NCBI GenBank assembly: GCA_023230285.1
Contig: JALNXP010000014.1
Coordinates: forward strand, 1 to 20,852
DNA length: 20,852 nt
Reading direction: 5' to 3'
DNA from: Bacteroidales bacterium
GTDB taxonomy: Bacteria; Bacteroidota; Bacteroidia; Bacteroidales; BM520
A program made the translations under genes and the position numbers. Under the pieces are notes generated by a model. It was not told where the DNA came from. It did not search any database and saw only the letters and a program-made list of their open reading frames with translations. This document shows positions 1 to 8,680 of the stretch, in pieces (within the stretch, counting starts at the first letter, position 1; every line of letters starts with the position of its first letter).

Positions 1-1
1 A

Positions 2-946
2 TTACGGCAGTATAAGAGTAAGTCGCTGGTTACAAGCACGATAGTTGGAGATGTCGATGTTTTTTCTATCGCATCAGACGACACGATGGCTTTCGTTAAT
101 TATATGAAAATAGTGGAAGGGTCGTTGGTGCATGTCAACACCATAGAGATGAAAAAAATTATTGATGAGCAGAGCGATGATTTGTTGATGACGGCTATTT
201 CGGAATTGCGTATGCGCTATAATAGCGAAAGTGAAATGATAATAGTTCCGTTTATGCCGTCAATACAAAATGAAAATGTTAAATATATAGTGCCAAAGAC
301 GGGAGATAAAAAACATTTGTTAGAATTATCGGAGCGTAATTTGCGGTTTTATATACTTGAGCGGGAAAAACGCAAAGATTTGGTAGATCCGGAGCGACAT
401 ACCAAGCGGATTTTAAATACTATGATGCACGATTTGCGGATGCCTGTAGAACCGCGAAGGATAGAGTGTTTCGACAATTCAAATTTACAAGGCACAGAGC
501 CGGTTGCAGCTATGGTGTGCTTTATTGATGCAAAGCCGGCGAAGCGTGAATACAGGCATTTTAATATCAAAACAGTTGTTGGTCCTGATGATTTTGCTTC
601 GATGGAAGAAGTAATATTCAGACGTTATAAACGTGTTTTAGACGAAGGCTTAGAACTGCCACAGCTGATAATTGTTGATGGCGGCAAAGGACAGCTGAGT
701 TCGGCACTGAAAAGCTTGGAGGCGTTGGGGCTTGACAAAAAAATTACTGTTATCGGAATAGCAAAACGTTTGGAAGAACTGTATTATCCGGGCGATTCTT
801 TACCTATGTATCTGAATAAAAATTCGGAAACGCTAAAAATAATTCAGCAGCTGCGAGACGAAGCTCACAGGTTTGGCATTACTCACCACAGAAACCGCAG
901 AAGTAAGGCAATGCTTAAGGGTGGTGAGAGTAAGAAGAAAAAATAA
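2..946 (+). CDS. uvrC: UvrC, excinuclease ABC subunit C (3' part; 5' end outside window)
   Basis: This is the C-terminal part of UvrC, the nuclease subunit that makes both incisions in UvrABC nucleotide excision repair. The frame is open from base 2, so the gene enters from the left; the GIY-YIG and UVR domains lie upstream, and the first in-frame ATG (86) is internal. The visible 314 residues hold the RNase H-like endonuclease domain: IECFDNSN (Asp at 473-475), LIIVDGGKGQL (Asp at 677-679) and RDEAHRFGITHHR (His at 866-868), matching the family's catalytic Asp/Asp/His. Oddly, the protein stops about 15 residues after that motif with GGESKKKK. UvrC normally continues with a tandem helix-hairpin-helix domain of roughly 50-60 residues. 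Only 75 bases remain before the end of the convergent M23 gene, too few to encode it, and no other frame there looks like it. The identification is very secure; the truncated end is as seen. Confidence 0.95.
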   Translation, partial: LRQYKSKSLVTSTIVGDVDVFSIASDDTMAFVNYMKIVEGSLVHVNTIEMKKIIDEQSDDLLMTAISELRMRYNSESEMIIVPFMPSIQNENVKYIVPKTGDKKHLLELSERNLRFYILEREKRKDLVDPERHTKRILNTMMHDLRMPVEPRRIECFDNSNLQGTEPVAAMVCFIDAKPAKREYRHFNIKTVVGPDDFASMEEVIFRRYKRVLDEGLELPQLIIVDGGKGQLSSALKSLEALGLDKKITVIGIAKRLEELYYPGDSLPMYLNKNSETLKIIQQLRDEAHRFGITHHRNRRSKAMLKGGESKKKK

Positions 947-967
947 TACAAGTGTCGCAGGGAATGT

Positions 968-984
968 CGTTTAATGACTAAACG
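968..984. terminator. Small hairpin between convergent uvrC and M23 genes
   Basis: CGTTTA (968-973) and TAAACG (979-984) form a perfect 6-bp stem with a 5-base loop. It lies between the uvrC stop and the stop of the opposing M23 gene. No proper T-run follows on either strand (TTAAATAGTTTT follows on +), so it is at best a weak terminator. Position is the main support. Confidence 0.3.
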
Positions 985-1021
985 TTAAATAGTTTTATCG
1001 GGCAGTAACAATTATCAATCC

Positions 1022-1930
1022 TTAATTTTCAAAATTTATGACTTCCTCTGCATCTATAGGCTTGTTATTGTACCATAACTCAAAATGTAGATGAGGACCT
1101 GTGGATAACTCGCCGGAATTACCTGTAATAGCTATGGCTTCGCCGGCATTGACGTATTCGCCTTCTTTCTTTAATAAAACCGAGTTGTGCTTGTATACAC
1201 TGACAAACTCATGTTTGTGCCAAATAACAATTACGTTGCCTGTCTCTAAAGTCCATGCAGATAATATTACAATGCCGTCTAATGTGGCTTTCACGACATT
1301 ACTTTCTGTAGATATGATGTCTGTGCCAATGTGATGTTGAGCAAGGTTGAATTTGGAGGTTATGATGCCTTTTACCGGCGGATAAAATGAAAAACTGCTG
1401 ATGTCCAATTGATTGACATTTGCTTCTGCCATATTTACGGAATAAGCCTGTTGTTCAAAATTATTTCTGAAAATAGAATCATTGGCTGAGATTTTGTATT
1501 CAAAATGATTATCCGGTTTAGTCTTGTTTTTATCAAGAATATGATTGTAATATATTGTATCTTCACCTCTTAGAATAGCTAATAAATTTTGATTAAATAG
1601 CAGGGTTTGATATAAAACATGGTCTAAACTGTCTGTTCTTTCTTCTAATACATACAATTCATTTCTCAAATCAGGGTCCGTATAACCCGGAATGTATTCC
1701 CGAAGTTTTGTAAAAGCAGTTAGGTAAACTGTTATCGCAATTACAAATAATATTATTATAAATAAAAAGGTTATCAACATCGCCGGTGATATTGTATAAT
1801 TTCGTTTTTCTTGAAAATCATGTTCCGATTGGATTACTATTCTGAATCTTTGTCTGATTTTTCCGAAAAAACTCCTCTTATCTTTCGTTTTATTATTACT
1901 TTTCTCCAATTCCGTATTTTTTTTGTGCAA
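1022..1930 (-). CDS. M23-family metallopeptidase, membrane-anchored (peptidoglycan endopeptidase-like)
   Basis: A 302-residue single-pass membrane protein: a basic cytoplasmic N-terminus (1-47), a transmembrane helix (about 50-73), a predicted helical linker (75-130) and a C-terminal M23 (LytM/lysostaphin-like) domain from about residue 180. The zinc-site motifs look intact: HIGTD (His200, Asp204), HLH (His280, His282) and an upstream catalytic-type histidine in YKHNS (His248), followed by the typical NSGELSTGP. Such enzymes cut peptide cross-links in the periplasmic cell wall, so activity is plausible, though some family members are regulatory. The frame has no ATG near the N-terminus; the start used is TTG at 1930, and the next Met is residue 51 inside the membrane helix. 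The exact start is therefore uncertain. It is divergent from porW-bactofilin; M23 genes often sit near bactofilins in other bacteria, which suggests a cell-shape or envelope role (inference). Confidence 0.88.
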   Translation of the reverse strand: MHKKNTELEKSNNKTKDKRSFFGKIRQRFRIVIQSEHDFQEKRNYTISPAMLITFLFIIILFVIAITVYLTAFTKLREYIPGYTDPDLRNELYVLEERTDSLDHVLYQTLLFNQNLLAILRGEDTIYYNHILDKNKTKPDNHFEYKISANDSIFRNNFEQQAYSVNMAEANVNQLDISSFSFYPPVKGIITSKFNLAQHHIGTDIISTESNVVKATLDGIVILSAWTLETGNVIVIWHKHEFVSVYKHNSVLLKKEGEYVNAGEAIAITGNSGELSTGPHLHFELWYNNKPIDAEEVINFEN

Positions 1931-1947
1931 ATGTCGTGTTTTTTTTT

Positions 1948-1955
1948 CAATTATA
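1948..1955 (-). promoter_or_regulatory. Possible -10/-7 element for the M23 gene
   Basis: On the minus strand this reads TATAATTG, one base off the Bacteroidota element TAnnTTTG and containing a TATAAT match. It would start transcription about 10 bases before the proposed TTG start. No clear -33 element is seen, and the region is so A/T-rich that chance matches are likely. Confidence 0.25.
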
Positions 1956-1988
1956 AAAAAATATAGGTGTTAATTGAAAAAAATAAAA

Positions 1989-1996
1989 TAAATTTG
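1989..1996 (+). promoter_or_regulatory. -7 promoter element for the porW operon
   Basis: TAAATTTG followed by C matches the Bacteroidota housekeeping -7 consensus TAnnTTTG exactly. Transcription would begin near 2003, giving a leader of about 35 bases before the GTG start of porW. A well-spaced upstream TTTG (-33) is not evident. It is the only good match in the 107-base divergent gap. Confidence 0.45.
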
Positions 1997-2037
1997 CCGT
2001 TTTAAAGTTATTTCTAAATAAAGTATTTTTTATTATT

Positions 2038-4707
2038 GTGAAGTCAAGAAAATTAGTTTTAGATATTATTTTATTTATTGTCGTTTGTAGTTTGTGTGCT
2101 TGTTCGACAAAGAAGAACACATTTACGAGACGGTCGTTCCATAATCTTACATCACATTATAACGGTTATTGGAATGCAAGAGATAAAATGCGGACAACAG
2201 TTGAGCAAATGCGCCATGGTGGTGTCGATAATTATACTGCAATTATTCCATTGGAGTATTATGGAACAAAGGCTGAAACTCAATCTATGAAACCGAACTT
2301 AGATGGTTCAATAGAGAAGTCTTTTTTGATGATTCGCCGACATTCCATGATATTTGAAAAAGAAGAAAGAATTAAATGGATTGATGATTGTTATATGGTG
2401 ATAGGTATGTGCTATTTTTATGAAAAAGATTATAGCAATGCCAGAAGAACCTTTCAGTATATTTTGAAAACTTATGAAGATACTCCTTTAAAAAATTATG
2501 TACAACTTTGGTTAGCAAGAACTTACGTTTGTAGTAAAGAGTTTGAGAAGGCTCAGATAATGCTTGAGACTATACAGCCGGCCATCAATAATTTTGAAGT
2601 TTCACGCACTGTTCAAAAAGAATTTCCTGTGGTTTATGCTGAGTATTATCTATATCAAAGTAAATATGATGAGGCTATAAGCTATCTTGAAAAAACTATC
2701 GAAACCAACAAATTTAATAAGACTTTGAAGCAACGCTCTCGATTTATTTTGGGACAAATCTATCAGAGTAAAGAAGAATTTGCAAAAGCAACGAAGTATT
2801 TCGAAAAATCATCTAAAGGGAATAACTTCTACATTAATTTTAATTCAAAAATCAGAATAGCACAATGTTATGATACAGGCAATGGCGATAATATAGTTAA
2901 AACATTGACAAAGATGCTCAAAGAGGAGAAAAATGCAGAGTTCAGAGACCAAATTTATTATGCTCTTGCCGATGTTTGTAGAAGAAAAGGTGATACGACA
3001 TGCCAGATAAATAATCTGAAGAATTGTGTGGCTTCGAGTGTCAGCAATAACTATCAGAAAGCTATCGGAGCTAACGACTTGGCTAACTTGTATTTTAATA
3101 AGAAGTTGTATATAGAATCGCAGCCTTATTATGATACAACAATTCAATTTTTGCCTTACGATTATCCGAATTATATGGAGATTAAAGAGCGTGCCTATAT
3201 TTTGACGGATTTAGTAAAATGCTTGACAACAGTACAGACAGAAGATAGTTTGCAACGTATGGCAAAAATGGATCCGAAAGAAAGAGATGCAATGATAAAA
3301 AAGATCATTGATAAGTTAAAAGAAGAAGAAAGAATTCGTCAGCAGCTTGAGCAACAACGTCAGCAGAGTTACAGCTCTTCTATTGTCAATCAATATGAGA
3401 ATCAACAAATTCAAAATCGTTTGGGTGTTCAGAGTTCTTGGTATTTTTATAATACGCAGACAGTCAGTCTTGGCATTACCGAATTTAAGAGGCGTTGGGG
3501 CAACAGAAAACTTGAAGATTTATGGTTTTTGCAAAACAAGCAATCTTTTTCGTGGGAAGAACTTGGCGAAATTGCTTCTGATACAACATCTTCTGATACA
3601 ATACAATATGTTACTGATGTGATGGACCCAAAATATTATACTCAATATCTTCCTCTTACCGATGAATTGATGGTGATTTCTAATAACAGGATTGAGAAGT
3701 CGTTGTATGATGCCGGTTTTATTGCCACTGAAAGGCTGGGTGATTATAATTTGTCTAACGAGTGTTTTGCTTCACTGATAAAAAGATTTCCGGAGTCTAA
3801 ATATCTATTGCTTTCATATTATATGCAATATATGAATTGTACGGAACTTAGCGAAGCTGATTGCATGAGTGAAATGAAAGGCACTATTATAGCAAAATTT
3901 CCAGAAAGTGATTATGCGAAATTGTTGCAAGACCCTTCTTATATCGTAGTTATGAAACAGCGTATGGATGCTGCTAAAAATCTTTATGCTGATATATATA
4001 ATTCGTATGAAAGTGGAATGTATGATTTGATGCAGATATATGCCGAAGAAGGTCTTGCATTGAAAGACCCGGATTATGCTCCGCGCTTTATGTATATGTC
4101 GGCGATGGCAGATATAGGTAAAAAACTTGATGATACTGTGGCAATATCTAAATTAGAAACTTTGATACACAATTATCCGTCTGCCGAAATTACGCCTCTT
4201 GCGCAGCAAACGTTGGATATGCTGAAACCTAAAGAAGAAGTAGTACTCGATTCTGCTACTATTGCAACGATGGAGCAAGAACGAATAGAGAAAGAGAAAT
4301 TTGAACAGGAGATAGAAATGTATAAATATAGGTGTAATGCAAACTATTTTTACGTCTTAGTGCTGAATGTGAATAAAGCTAATGTAAAAGCAATTTCGAC
4401 AAGAGTGTCCGATTATGTTCTGAGATACCATAAATTTGACAACCTGTCTTCTAAAAATCTTGTTCTTAACGATTCTTGCGAAATGATTACGGTAAGTTCT
4501 TTTCCTGATTGTAATAAAGCTTTGGATTTTTATGAAAATGCCATGGAAATCAATTATATATATTCAGGATTGCCTCCTGATGCTTATTATCACTTTGTTA
4601 TTTCGCAAGATAATTATTCTACATTTTATAAAAATAAAAATATCGAAGCTTATCAGTACTTTTTTGATAATAAGGTATTGTCTAAAAGAAAAGAAACAAA
4701 TAATTAA
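2038..4707 (+). CDS. porW: Type IX secretion system lipoprotein PorW/SprE family (TPR protein)
   Basis: An 889-residue lipoprotein. The N-terminus has basic residues, a hydrophobic stretch and lipobox LCAC (Cys22), followed by STKKNTFTRRSFHNLTSHYN, typical of the PorW/SprE family. Tetratricopeptide-like repeats occupy roughly residues 110-400. A Lys/Glu/Gln-rich coiled-coil linker spans about 405-443, a second charged helix 745-762, and a C-terminal domain with NYFYVLVLNV from about 768. PorW/SprE is an outer-membrane-associated factor required for T9SS and, in flavobacteria, gliding. The start is GTG at 2038, chosen because the signal peptide begins there; no ATG fits. It heads a + strand run with the bactofilin gene 16 nt downstream, then folE and fabD. 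Identification rests on overall architecture and recognisable N- and C-terminal sequence; a different TPR lipoprotein is possible but less likely. Confidence 0.85.
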   Translation: MKSRKLVLDIILFIVVCSLCACSTKKNTFTRRSFHNLTSHYNGYWNARDKMRTTVEQMRHGGVDNYTAIIPLEYYGTKAETQSMKPNLDGSIEKSFLMIRRHSMIFEKEERIKWIDDCYMVIGMCYFYEKDYSNARRTFQYILKTYEDTPLKNYVQLWLARTYVCSKEFEKAQIMLETIQPAINNFEVSRTVQKEFPVVYAEYYLYQSKYDEAISYLEKTIETNKFNKTLKQRSRFILGQIYQSKEEFAKATKYFEKSSKGNNFYINFNSKIRIAQCYDTGNGDNIVKTLTKMLKEEKNAEFRDQIYYALADVCRRKGDTTCQINNLKNCVASSVSNNYQKAIGANDLANLYFNKKLYIESQPYYDTTIQFLPYDYPNYMEIKERAYILTDLVKCLTTVQTEDSLQRMAKMDPKERDAMIKKIIDKLKEEERIRQQLEQQRQQSYSSSIVNQYENQQIQNRLGVQSSWYFYNTQTVSLGITEFKRRWGNRKLEDLWFLQNKQSFSWEELGEIASDTTSSDTIQYVTDVMDPKYYTQYLPLTDELMVISNNRIEKSLYDAGFIATERLGDYNLSNECFASLIKRFPESKYLLLSYYMQYMNCTELSEADCMSEMKGTIIAKFPESDYAKLLQDPSYIVVMKQRMDAAKNLYADIYNSYESGMYDLMQIYAEEGLALKDPDYAPRFMYMSAMADIGKKLDDTVAISKLETLIHNYPSAEITPLAQQTLDMLKPKEEVVLDSATIATMEQERIEKEKFEQEIEMYKYRCNANYFYVLVLNVNKANVKAISTRVSDYVLRYHKFDNLSSKNLVLNDSCEMITVSSFPDCNKALDFYENAMEINYIYSGLPPDAYYHFVISQDNYSTFYKNKNIEAYQYFFDNKVLSKRKETNN

Positions 4708-4723
4708 CTTATAGTGAAGAATT

Positions 4724-5095
4724 ATGGCTAAAGAAGTAGAAGTTGACAATAGAAATTGTGCAAATATTATTCAAACAGGTACTAATATAGAGGGTGAAAT
4801 ACGAACTAATGGGAATATCCGTATTGATGGAACAGCTTCAGGGACAATAAAAGCCTTAGGTAAAGTTATTATTGGAGCAGAGGGTGTAGTTAATGGAGAG
4901 ATAGAGTGCGGAAATGCTGCCATTGAAGGTCAATGTAATGTGAAAATTACTGTAAAAGAGTTGCTTGAGCTAAAATCTACTGCGCGGTTTGAAGGTGAAA
5001 TAAGTACTTCAAAGCTCAGTATTGAAACGGGCGCAATTTTTTGTGGTATTTGTAAAATGAAAATAGAAGATAAACAAAGTATAAAAGAAAAATAA
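4724..5095 (+). CDS. Bactofilin (polymer-forming cytoskeletal protein)
   Basis: A 123-residue protein consisting of one bactofilin (DUF583) domain, which forms a right-handed beta-helix that polymerises end to end without nucleotide. The characteristic repeating pattern is visible: [19 protein letters not shown], then [21 protein letters not shown], then successive short hydrophobic/Gly strands to about residue 112. The tail ([13 protein letters not shown]) is short and charged. Length is typical of small bactofilins. Bactofilins scaffold envelope proteins, often M23 peptidases, at chosen sites in the cell. Here it lies 16 nt after porW and 13 nt before folE, so it is probably co-transcribed with both, and an M23 gene lies on the other side of porW. 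Start ATG at 4724; no Shine-Dalgarno sequence. Confidence 0.92.
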   Translation: MAKEVEVDNRNCANIIQTGTNIEGEIRTNGNIRIDGTASGTIKALGKVIIGAEGVVNGEIECGNAAIEGQCNVKITVKELLELKSTARFEGEISTSKLSIETGAIFCGICKMKIEDKQSIKEK

Positions 5096-5108
5096 TCGAG
5101 GTAAATTT

Positions 5109-5768
5109 ATGACAGACGTGGATTCAATAGGATTTTTTGCAGAAGATGGCTTGGATTTTGATTGTCCTAAAGGCTATGAAAAATTGCGAAATCTTTATGA
5201 TAAAGAAAAATTAGAGAAGTTGAAGTATCATTATGCTCAGATTTTAGATCTTTTAGGAGAAGATGTTCAGCGAGAAGGACTTGTTAAAACACCTGAAAGG
5301 ATAGGTAAGGCAATGCAGTTCTTTACTCATGGTTATTTGATAAATCCTGAAGAAATTTTGCGTTCGGCAATGTTCTCGGTAGATTATAAGCAAATGGTTA
5401 TTGTTAAAGATATAGAAATATATTCAATGTGTGAGCATCATCTGCTTCCGTTTTTCGGGAAGGCGCATGTTGGCTATATTCCCCGTAATTACATAGTAGG
5501 TCTGAGCAAAATAGCTCGTGTTGTGGATGCTTTTGCTCGCAGATTACAAGTACAGGAACGTATGACTACTCAAATTAAAGATGTTATTCGTGATACATTA
5601 GACCCGCTTGGCGTGGGAGTAGTTATCGAAGCTCAACACATGTGTATGTCTATGAGAGGAGTACAAAAACAAAATTCTGTTACAACAACTTCCGACTTCT
5701 ATGGTGCGTTTTTGCGCAAAGAAACAAGAGAAGAGTTTATGCACTTGATAGGTACTAAGTTAAATTGA
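5109..5768 (+). CDS. folE: GTP cyclohydrolase I
   Basis: A 219-residue type I GTP cyclohydrolase, which converts GTP to 7,8-dihydroneopterin triphosphate, the first step of folate (and related pterin) synthesis, in the cytoplasm. The zinc and catalytic residues are present: [10 protein letters not shown] (Cys108, His110, His111) and HMCMSMRG (His177, Cys179), with the [12 protein letters not shown] segment that follows in the family. An N-terminal extension of about 35 residues precedes the conserved helical region; length is normal. It starts 13 nt after the bactofilin stop and ends 31 nt before fabD, so it is probably part of the porW-bactofilin-folE-fabD unit. Confidence 0.97.
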   Translation: MTDVDSIGFFAEDGLDFDCPKGYEKLRNLYDKEKLEKLKYHYAQILDLLGEDVQREGLVKTPERIGKAMQFFTHGYLINPEEILRSAMFSVDYKQMVIVKDIEIYSMCEHHLLPFFGKAHVGYIPRNYIVGLSKIARVVDAFARRLQVQERMTTQIKDVIRDTLDPLGVGVVIEAQHMCMSMRGVQKQNSVTTTSDFYGAFLRKETREEFMHLIGTKLN

Positions 5769-5799
5769 TTTAAAACAAACGATATAAATATTTTATAAA

Positions 5800-6675
5800 A
5801 TGAAAGCATATATTTTCCCCGGACAAGGGGCGCAATTTTCAGGAATGGGAAAGGATTTATATGATTCTAATAGCATTGCAAGAGATTTATTTAAAAAAGC
5901 AAATTCAATATTGGGATTTAAAATTACAGATATTATGTTTGAGGGAGCAGAAGATGACCTGAAACAAACTAAGGTTACCCAGCCTGCTATTTTTCTTCAT
6001 TCAGTAATCTTGTCGGTGGTTAAGAAAGATGATTTTACTCCTGATATGGTCGCCGGTCACTCTCTTGGCGAATTTTCTGCACTTACCGCCATTGGTGCAT
6101 TGTCTTTTGAAGATGGATTAAAGCTTGTCAGTAAACGTGCAATGTGTATGCAAGAAGCTTGTGAATTAGAGCCTTCAACAATGGCAGCCGTACTGAAAAT
6201 GGACGTAGAACCTCTTGAAAGTATCTTAAATTCTATTAATGATGAAATAGTTGTCGCAGCTAATTATAATTGTCCGGGACAAATTGTGATATCCGGCACT
6301 GTTCAGGGCGTTGAAAAAGCAACAGAACTGATTACAGCTGCTAATGGGCGCGTGGTGCCTCTTAAAGTTGGTGGCGCTTTCCATTCGCCGTTGATGGCTC
6401 CTGCTAAAGAAGAACTCGCAACAGCTATACAAAAAGTTAATATCGTTGAACCACAATGCCCTATATTTCAGAATGTTAATGCTCAACCGGTGAAAAATCC
6501 CGATGTCATTAAAAAGAACTTGATAAGCCAACTGACTTCTCCTGTAAGATGGATGCAGTCTATGCAAAATATGATTGCTGATGGAGCTACATGTTTTTAT
6601 GAAGTCGGACCCGGTACCGTGTTGCAGGGATTATTACGCAAAATTAAACATGACATCAACGTTGAGTCTTTGTAA
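5800..6675 (+). CDS. fabD: Malonyl-CoA:ACP transacylase
   Basis: A 291-residue ACP S-malonyltransferase, which moves malonyl groups from CoA to acyl carrier protein to supply type II fatty-acid elongation. Visible motifs are FPGQGAQ (6-12, oxyanion region), GHSLGE with nucleophile Ser88, Arg113 in SKRAMCMQ (malonyl carboxylate binding), and GAFHSPLM with catalytic His195. Length is standard. It is the last gene of the + strand run and converges on ribF 51 nt away. The other fatty-acid genes in the window, acpP and fabF, are about 5 kb away on the opposite strand, so FabD is not in their operon. Confidence 0.97.
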   Translation: MKAYIFPGQGAQFSGMGKDLYDSNSIARDLFKKANSILGFKITDIMFEGAEDDLKQTKVTQPAIFLHSVILSVVKKDDFTPDMVAGHSLGEFSALTAIGALSFEDGLKLVSKRAMCMQEACELEPSTMAAVLKMDVEPLESILNSINDEIVVAANYNCPGQIVISGTVQGVEKATELITAANGRVVPLKVGGAFHSPLMAPAKEELATAIQKVNIVEPQCPIFQNVNAQPVKNPDVIKKNLISQLTSPVRWMQSMQNMIADGATCFYEVGPGTVLQGLLRKIKHDINVESL

Positions 6676-6688
6676 ATAATCAATTATG

Positions 6689-6728
6689 AGTTGTTGTGGC
6701 GGCATATAGCCGTAAATATTACACAACT
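6689..6728. terminator. Imperfect hairpin at the fabD/ribF convergent junction
   Basis: An outer stem pairs AGTTGT(T)GT (6689-6697, one bulged base) with ACACAACT (6721-6728). An inner stem pairs CGGC (6700-6703) with GCCG (6709-6712) around ATATA. Together they fill the 51-nt gap between two opposing stop codons and could act on both strands. There is no clean T-tract, so the terminator reading is inference from position and structure. Confidence 0.4.
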
Positions 6729-7659
6729 AAACATTAAACAGTTTCTTCGCATTGATTTGGTCGATTGTTAACTGCTGTTTTAAGGCTTCCAAGTTGTCGA
6801 ATTTTATCTCATCTCGCAAGCGGTCAACGAAGTATACGCCTAAGTAATCTCCGTAAATGTCTTCATCAAAATCGAAAATGTTGACCTCTATAGTTAAATC
6901 TTTACCGTTGACGGTTGGGCGTGTGCCTATATTACACATTCCGAAAAAGTTGATGCCATGATATTTAACTCTACACGCATAAACACCGTTGGCTGCAATT
7001 AGTTTTAACTCGTTCTCTATGAATATGTTAGCTGTCGGAAAGCCAATGGTACGTCCAATTTGATGCCCATATACAACTTGTCCGAATATGGAATATTCAT
7101 AACCCAACATCTCGTTGGCTGCTTTAATATTACCACATTTTAAAAATTCTCTGATTTTTGTAGAACTGATAACGTTGCCGGCACCGGTAATTGCCGGTAT
7201 TTTTATTAGTTGATAATGATATGTGTCCGAAAGCTCTTCCAAAATTTTGTAAGTGTCTGCATGATTTGAACCTCCAAAATGACTGTCATAACCAATAACA
7301 ATATACTTTGCTCCGATTTTGTTTATCAATATTTCGGCGATAAAATCAGCGGCGTTTAATTTTGCAAAATCAAGAGTGAAAGGTATTTCAATAAGAATAT
7401 CAATGCCATAATGAGCAAATATGTTGTTTTTCCTACCTTTTGAGTTTATGTATTTTAAAGGCTCTTTTTGTGGGTACAATACATTGAGAGGGTGCGGATA
7501 AAATGTAACCACTACAATTTCGCCTCCTGTCTGCGCCTTAATCTCTTTCATCTTGTCGAAAATGGCACGATGCCCTAAATGCACTCCATCAAAATTTCCT
7601 ATAGAAACAATAGCATTATCTATCTTTGGAATATCGGCTAAATTTTTGTAATATTTCAT
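6727..7659 (-). CDS. ribF: Bifunctional riboflavin kinase / FAD synthetase
   Basis: A 310-residue RibF, which phosphorylates riboflavin to FMN and adenylates FMN to FAD. The N-terminal nucleotidyltransferase half shows GNFDGVHLGH (21-30), TFYPHPL (52-58) and ISSTKIR (164-170). The C-terminal flavokinase half shows GRTIGFPTAN (202-211), NIGTRPT (243-249) and the acidic EVNIFDFDEDIYG (258-270), where Glu258 sits at the catalytic position; the family more often has EVHIFDF. The loop GYDSHFGGSNHAD (123-135) departs from the common GYDxxFGxxRxG form but stays alignable. The start codon is 15 nt after the asd stop, making it the last gene of the minus-strand run. It stops with TAG and faces fabD. 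Confidence 0.96.
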   Translation of the reverse strand: MKYYKNLADIPKIDNAIVSIGNFDGVHLGHRAIFDKMKEIKAQTGGEIVVVTFYPHPLNVLYPQKEPLKYINSKGRKNNIFAHYGIDILIEIPFTLDFAKLNAADFIAEILINKIGAKYIVIGYDSHFGGSNHADTYKILEELSDTYHYQLIKIPAITGAGNVISSTKIREFLKCGNIKAANEMLGYEYSIFGQVVYGHQIGRTIGFPTANIFIENELKLIAANGVYACRVKYHGINFFGMCNIGTRPTVNGKDLTIEVNIFDFDEDIYGDYLGVYFVDRLRDEIKFDNLEALKQQLTIDQINAKKLFNV

Positions 7660-7674
7660 ATCTTAAATTCCGAT

Positions 7675-8658
7675 TTATGCTCGTCTGATTAAATATTTAA
7701 GTATCTGTACTGCATTTGTAGCAGCACCTTTTCGCAGATTATCAGACGTTATCCAGAGATTTATGCCGTTTTCAACGGAAAAATCTCGTCTTATCCTGCC
7801 AACAAAAACTTCATCTTTATGTTCGGAAATTATCGGCATGGGGTATAAATTGTTTTGAATATCATCATATACAATCAGCCCTTCGGAATTATTTAAAATA
7901 TTGATTACATTTTCCATAGAGAAAGGCTCGTAAAATTCGGCATTTACAGATAAAGAATGTCCGCCTGTAACCGGAACTCTCACAACGGTAGATGTTATTT
8001 TTATTGAGTTGTCGTTGAGGATTTTGTGTGTTTCGTTTTCTAATTTTATTTCTTCTTCTGTGTACCCATTATCTAAAAAATTACCACCTTGCGGAATAAT
8101 GTTGAGGTCGATAGGGTGAGGATAAGCGATAGGGACAAAATTGTCGCCGTGACGTTCATTTTGCAACTGTGTGATGCCTTTTATGCCTGAGCCGGTAACA
8201 GATTGGTAGGTTGAAATTACTAATCTTTTGATTTTTAGTTGTTTGTGTAAGTTATGCAAAGCCATAACCATGCCTATTGTCGAGCAGTTCGGGTTGGCTA
8301 TTAATTTATGATTTTCTATTGAATATGCGTTTATTTCTGGTACGACCAGTGGGGTGTCATTATCCATGCGCCAAGCAGAGGAATTGTCGATGACTGTGGT
8401 GCCTGCTTGTGTAAAATTTTTGGCATACTGCCGAGAAACATCTTTGCCTGCCGAGAAAATGGCATAATCCGGTTTCATTGCAATAGCATCAGCTACACTT
8501 ATCACCTTCCATTGTTTGCCATTATAAACGACTGTTTTTCCTATGGATTTTTCTGAAGCGACAGGAAGTAAGGTGTCAAACAACAAATTTTGTTCTTCAA
8601 GAACTTTGAGTATTAAAGAGCCGACTAACCCCGTGGCTCCAACAACAGCAATTGTCAT
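7675..8658 (-). CDS. asd: Aspartate-semialdehyde dehydrogenase
   Basis: A 327-residue Asd, which reduces aspartyl-4-phosphate to aspartate semialdehyde with NADPH, feeding lysine, diaminopimelate (cell wall), threonine and methionine synthesis. It has the N-terminal Rossmann motif VVGATGLVG (5-13), NPNCSTIGM with catalytic Cys125, TYQSVTGSG (150-158) and RVPVTGGHS with catalytic His234. Length is normal. Start ATG at 8658, 60 nt from the 3' end of tRNA-Arg and 15 nt ahead of ribF. No promoter-like TAnnTTTG is visible in the 60-nt leader, so it probably depends on read-through from upstream. Confidence 0.97.
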   Translation of the reverse strand: MTIAVVGATGLVGSLILKVLEEQNLLFDTLLPVASEKSIGKTVVYNGKQWKVISVADAIAMKPDYAIFSAGKDVSRQYAKNFTQAGTTVIDNSSAWRMDNDTPLVVPEINAYSIENHKLIANPNCSTIGMVMALHNLHKQLKIKRLVISTYQSVTGSGIKGITQLQNERHGDNFVPIAYPHPIDLNIIPQGGNFLDNGYTEEEIKLENETHKILNDNSIKITSTVVRVPVTGGHSLSVNAEFYEPFSMENVINILNNSEGLIVYDDIQNNLYPMPIISEHKDEVFVGRIRRDFSVENGINLWITSDNLRKGAATNAVQILKYLIRRA

Positions 8659-8680
8659 AGATGTTTGTTTGTTAACTGTT

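Noticed and set aside
947..1021. Frameshifted remains of the UvrC helix-hairpin-helix domain
   Set aside because: I read the three + frames of this gap and found no GIG-type hairpin motif, and the space is less than half of what is needed.
2845..3147. Minus-strand frame of 100 codons inside porW
   Set aside because: It lies wholly within a confident gene, is rich in Ile/Cys/Leu as expected from antisense of AT-rich coding DNA, and has no family features.
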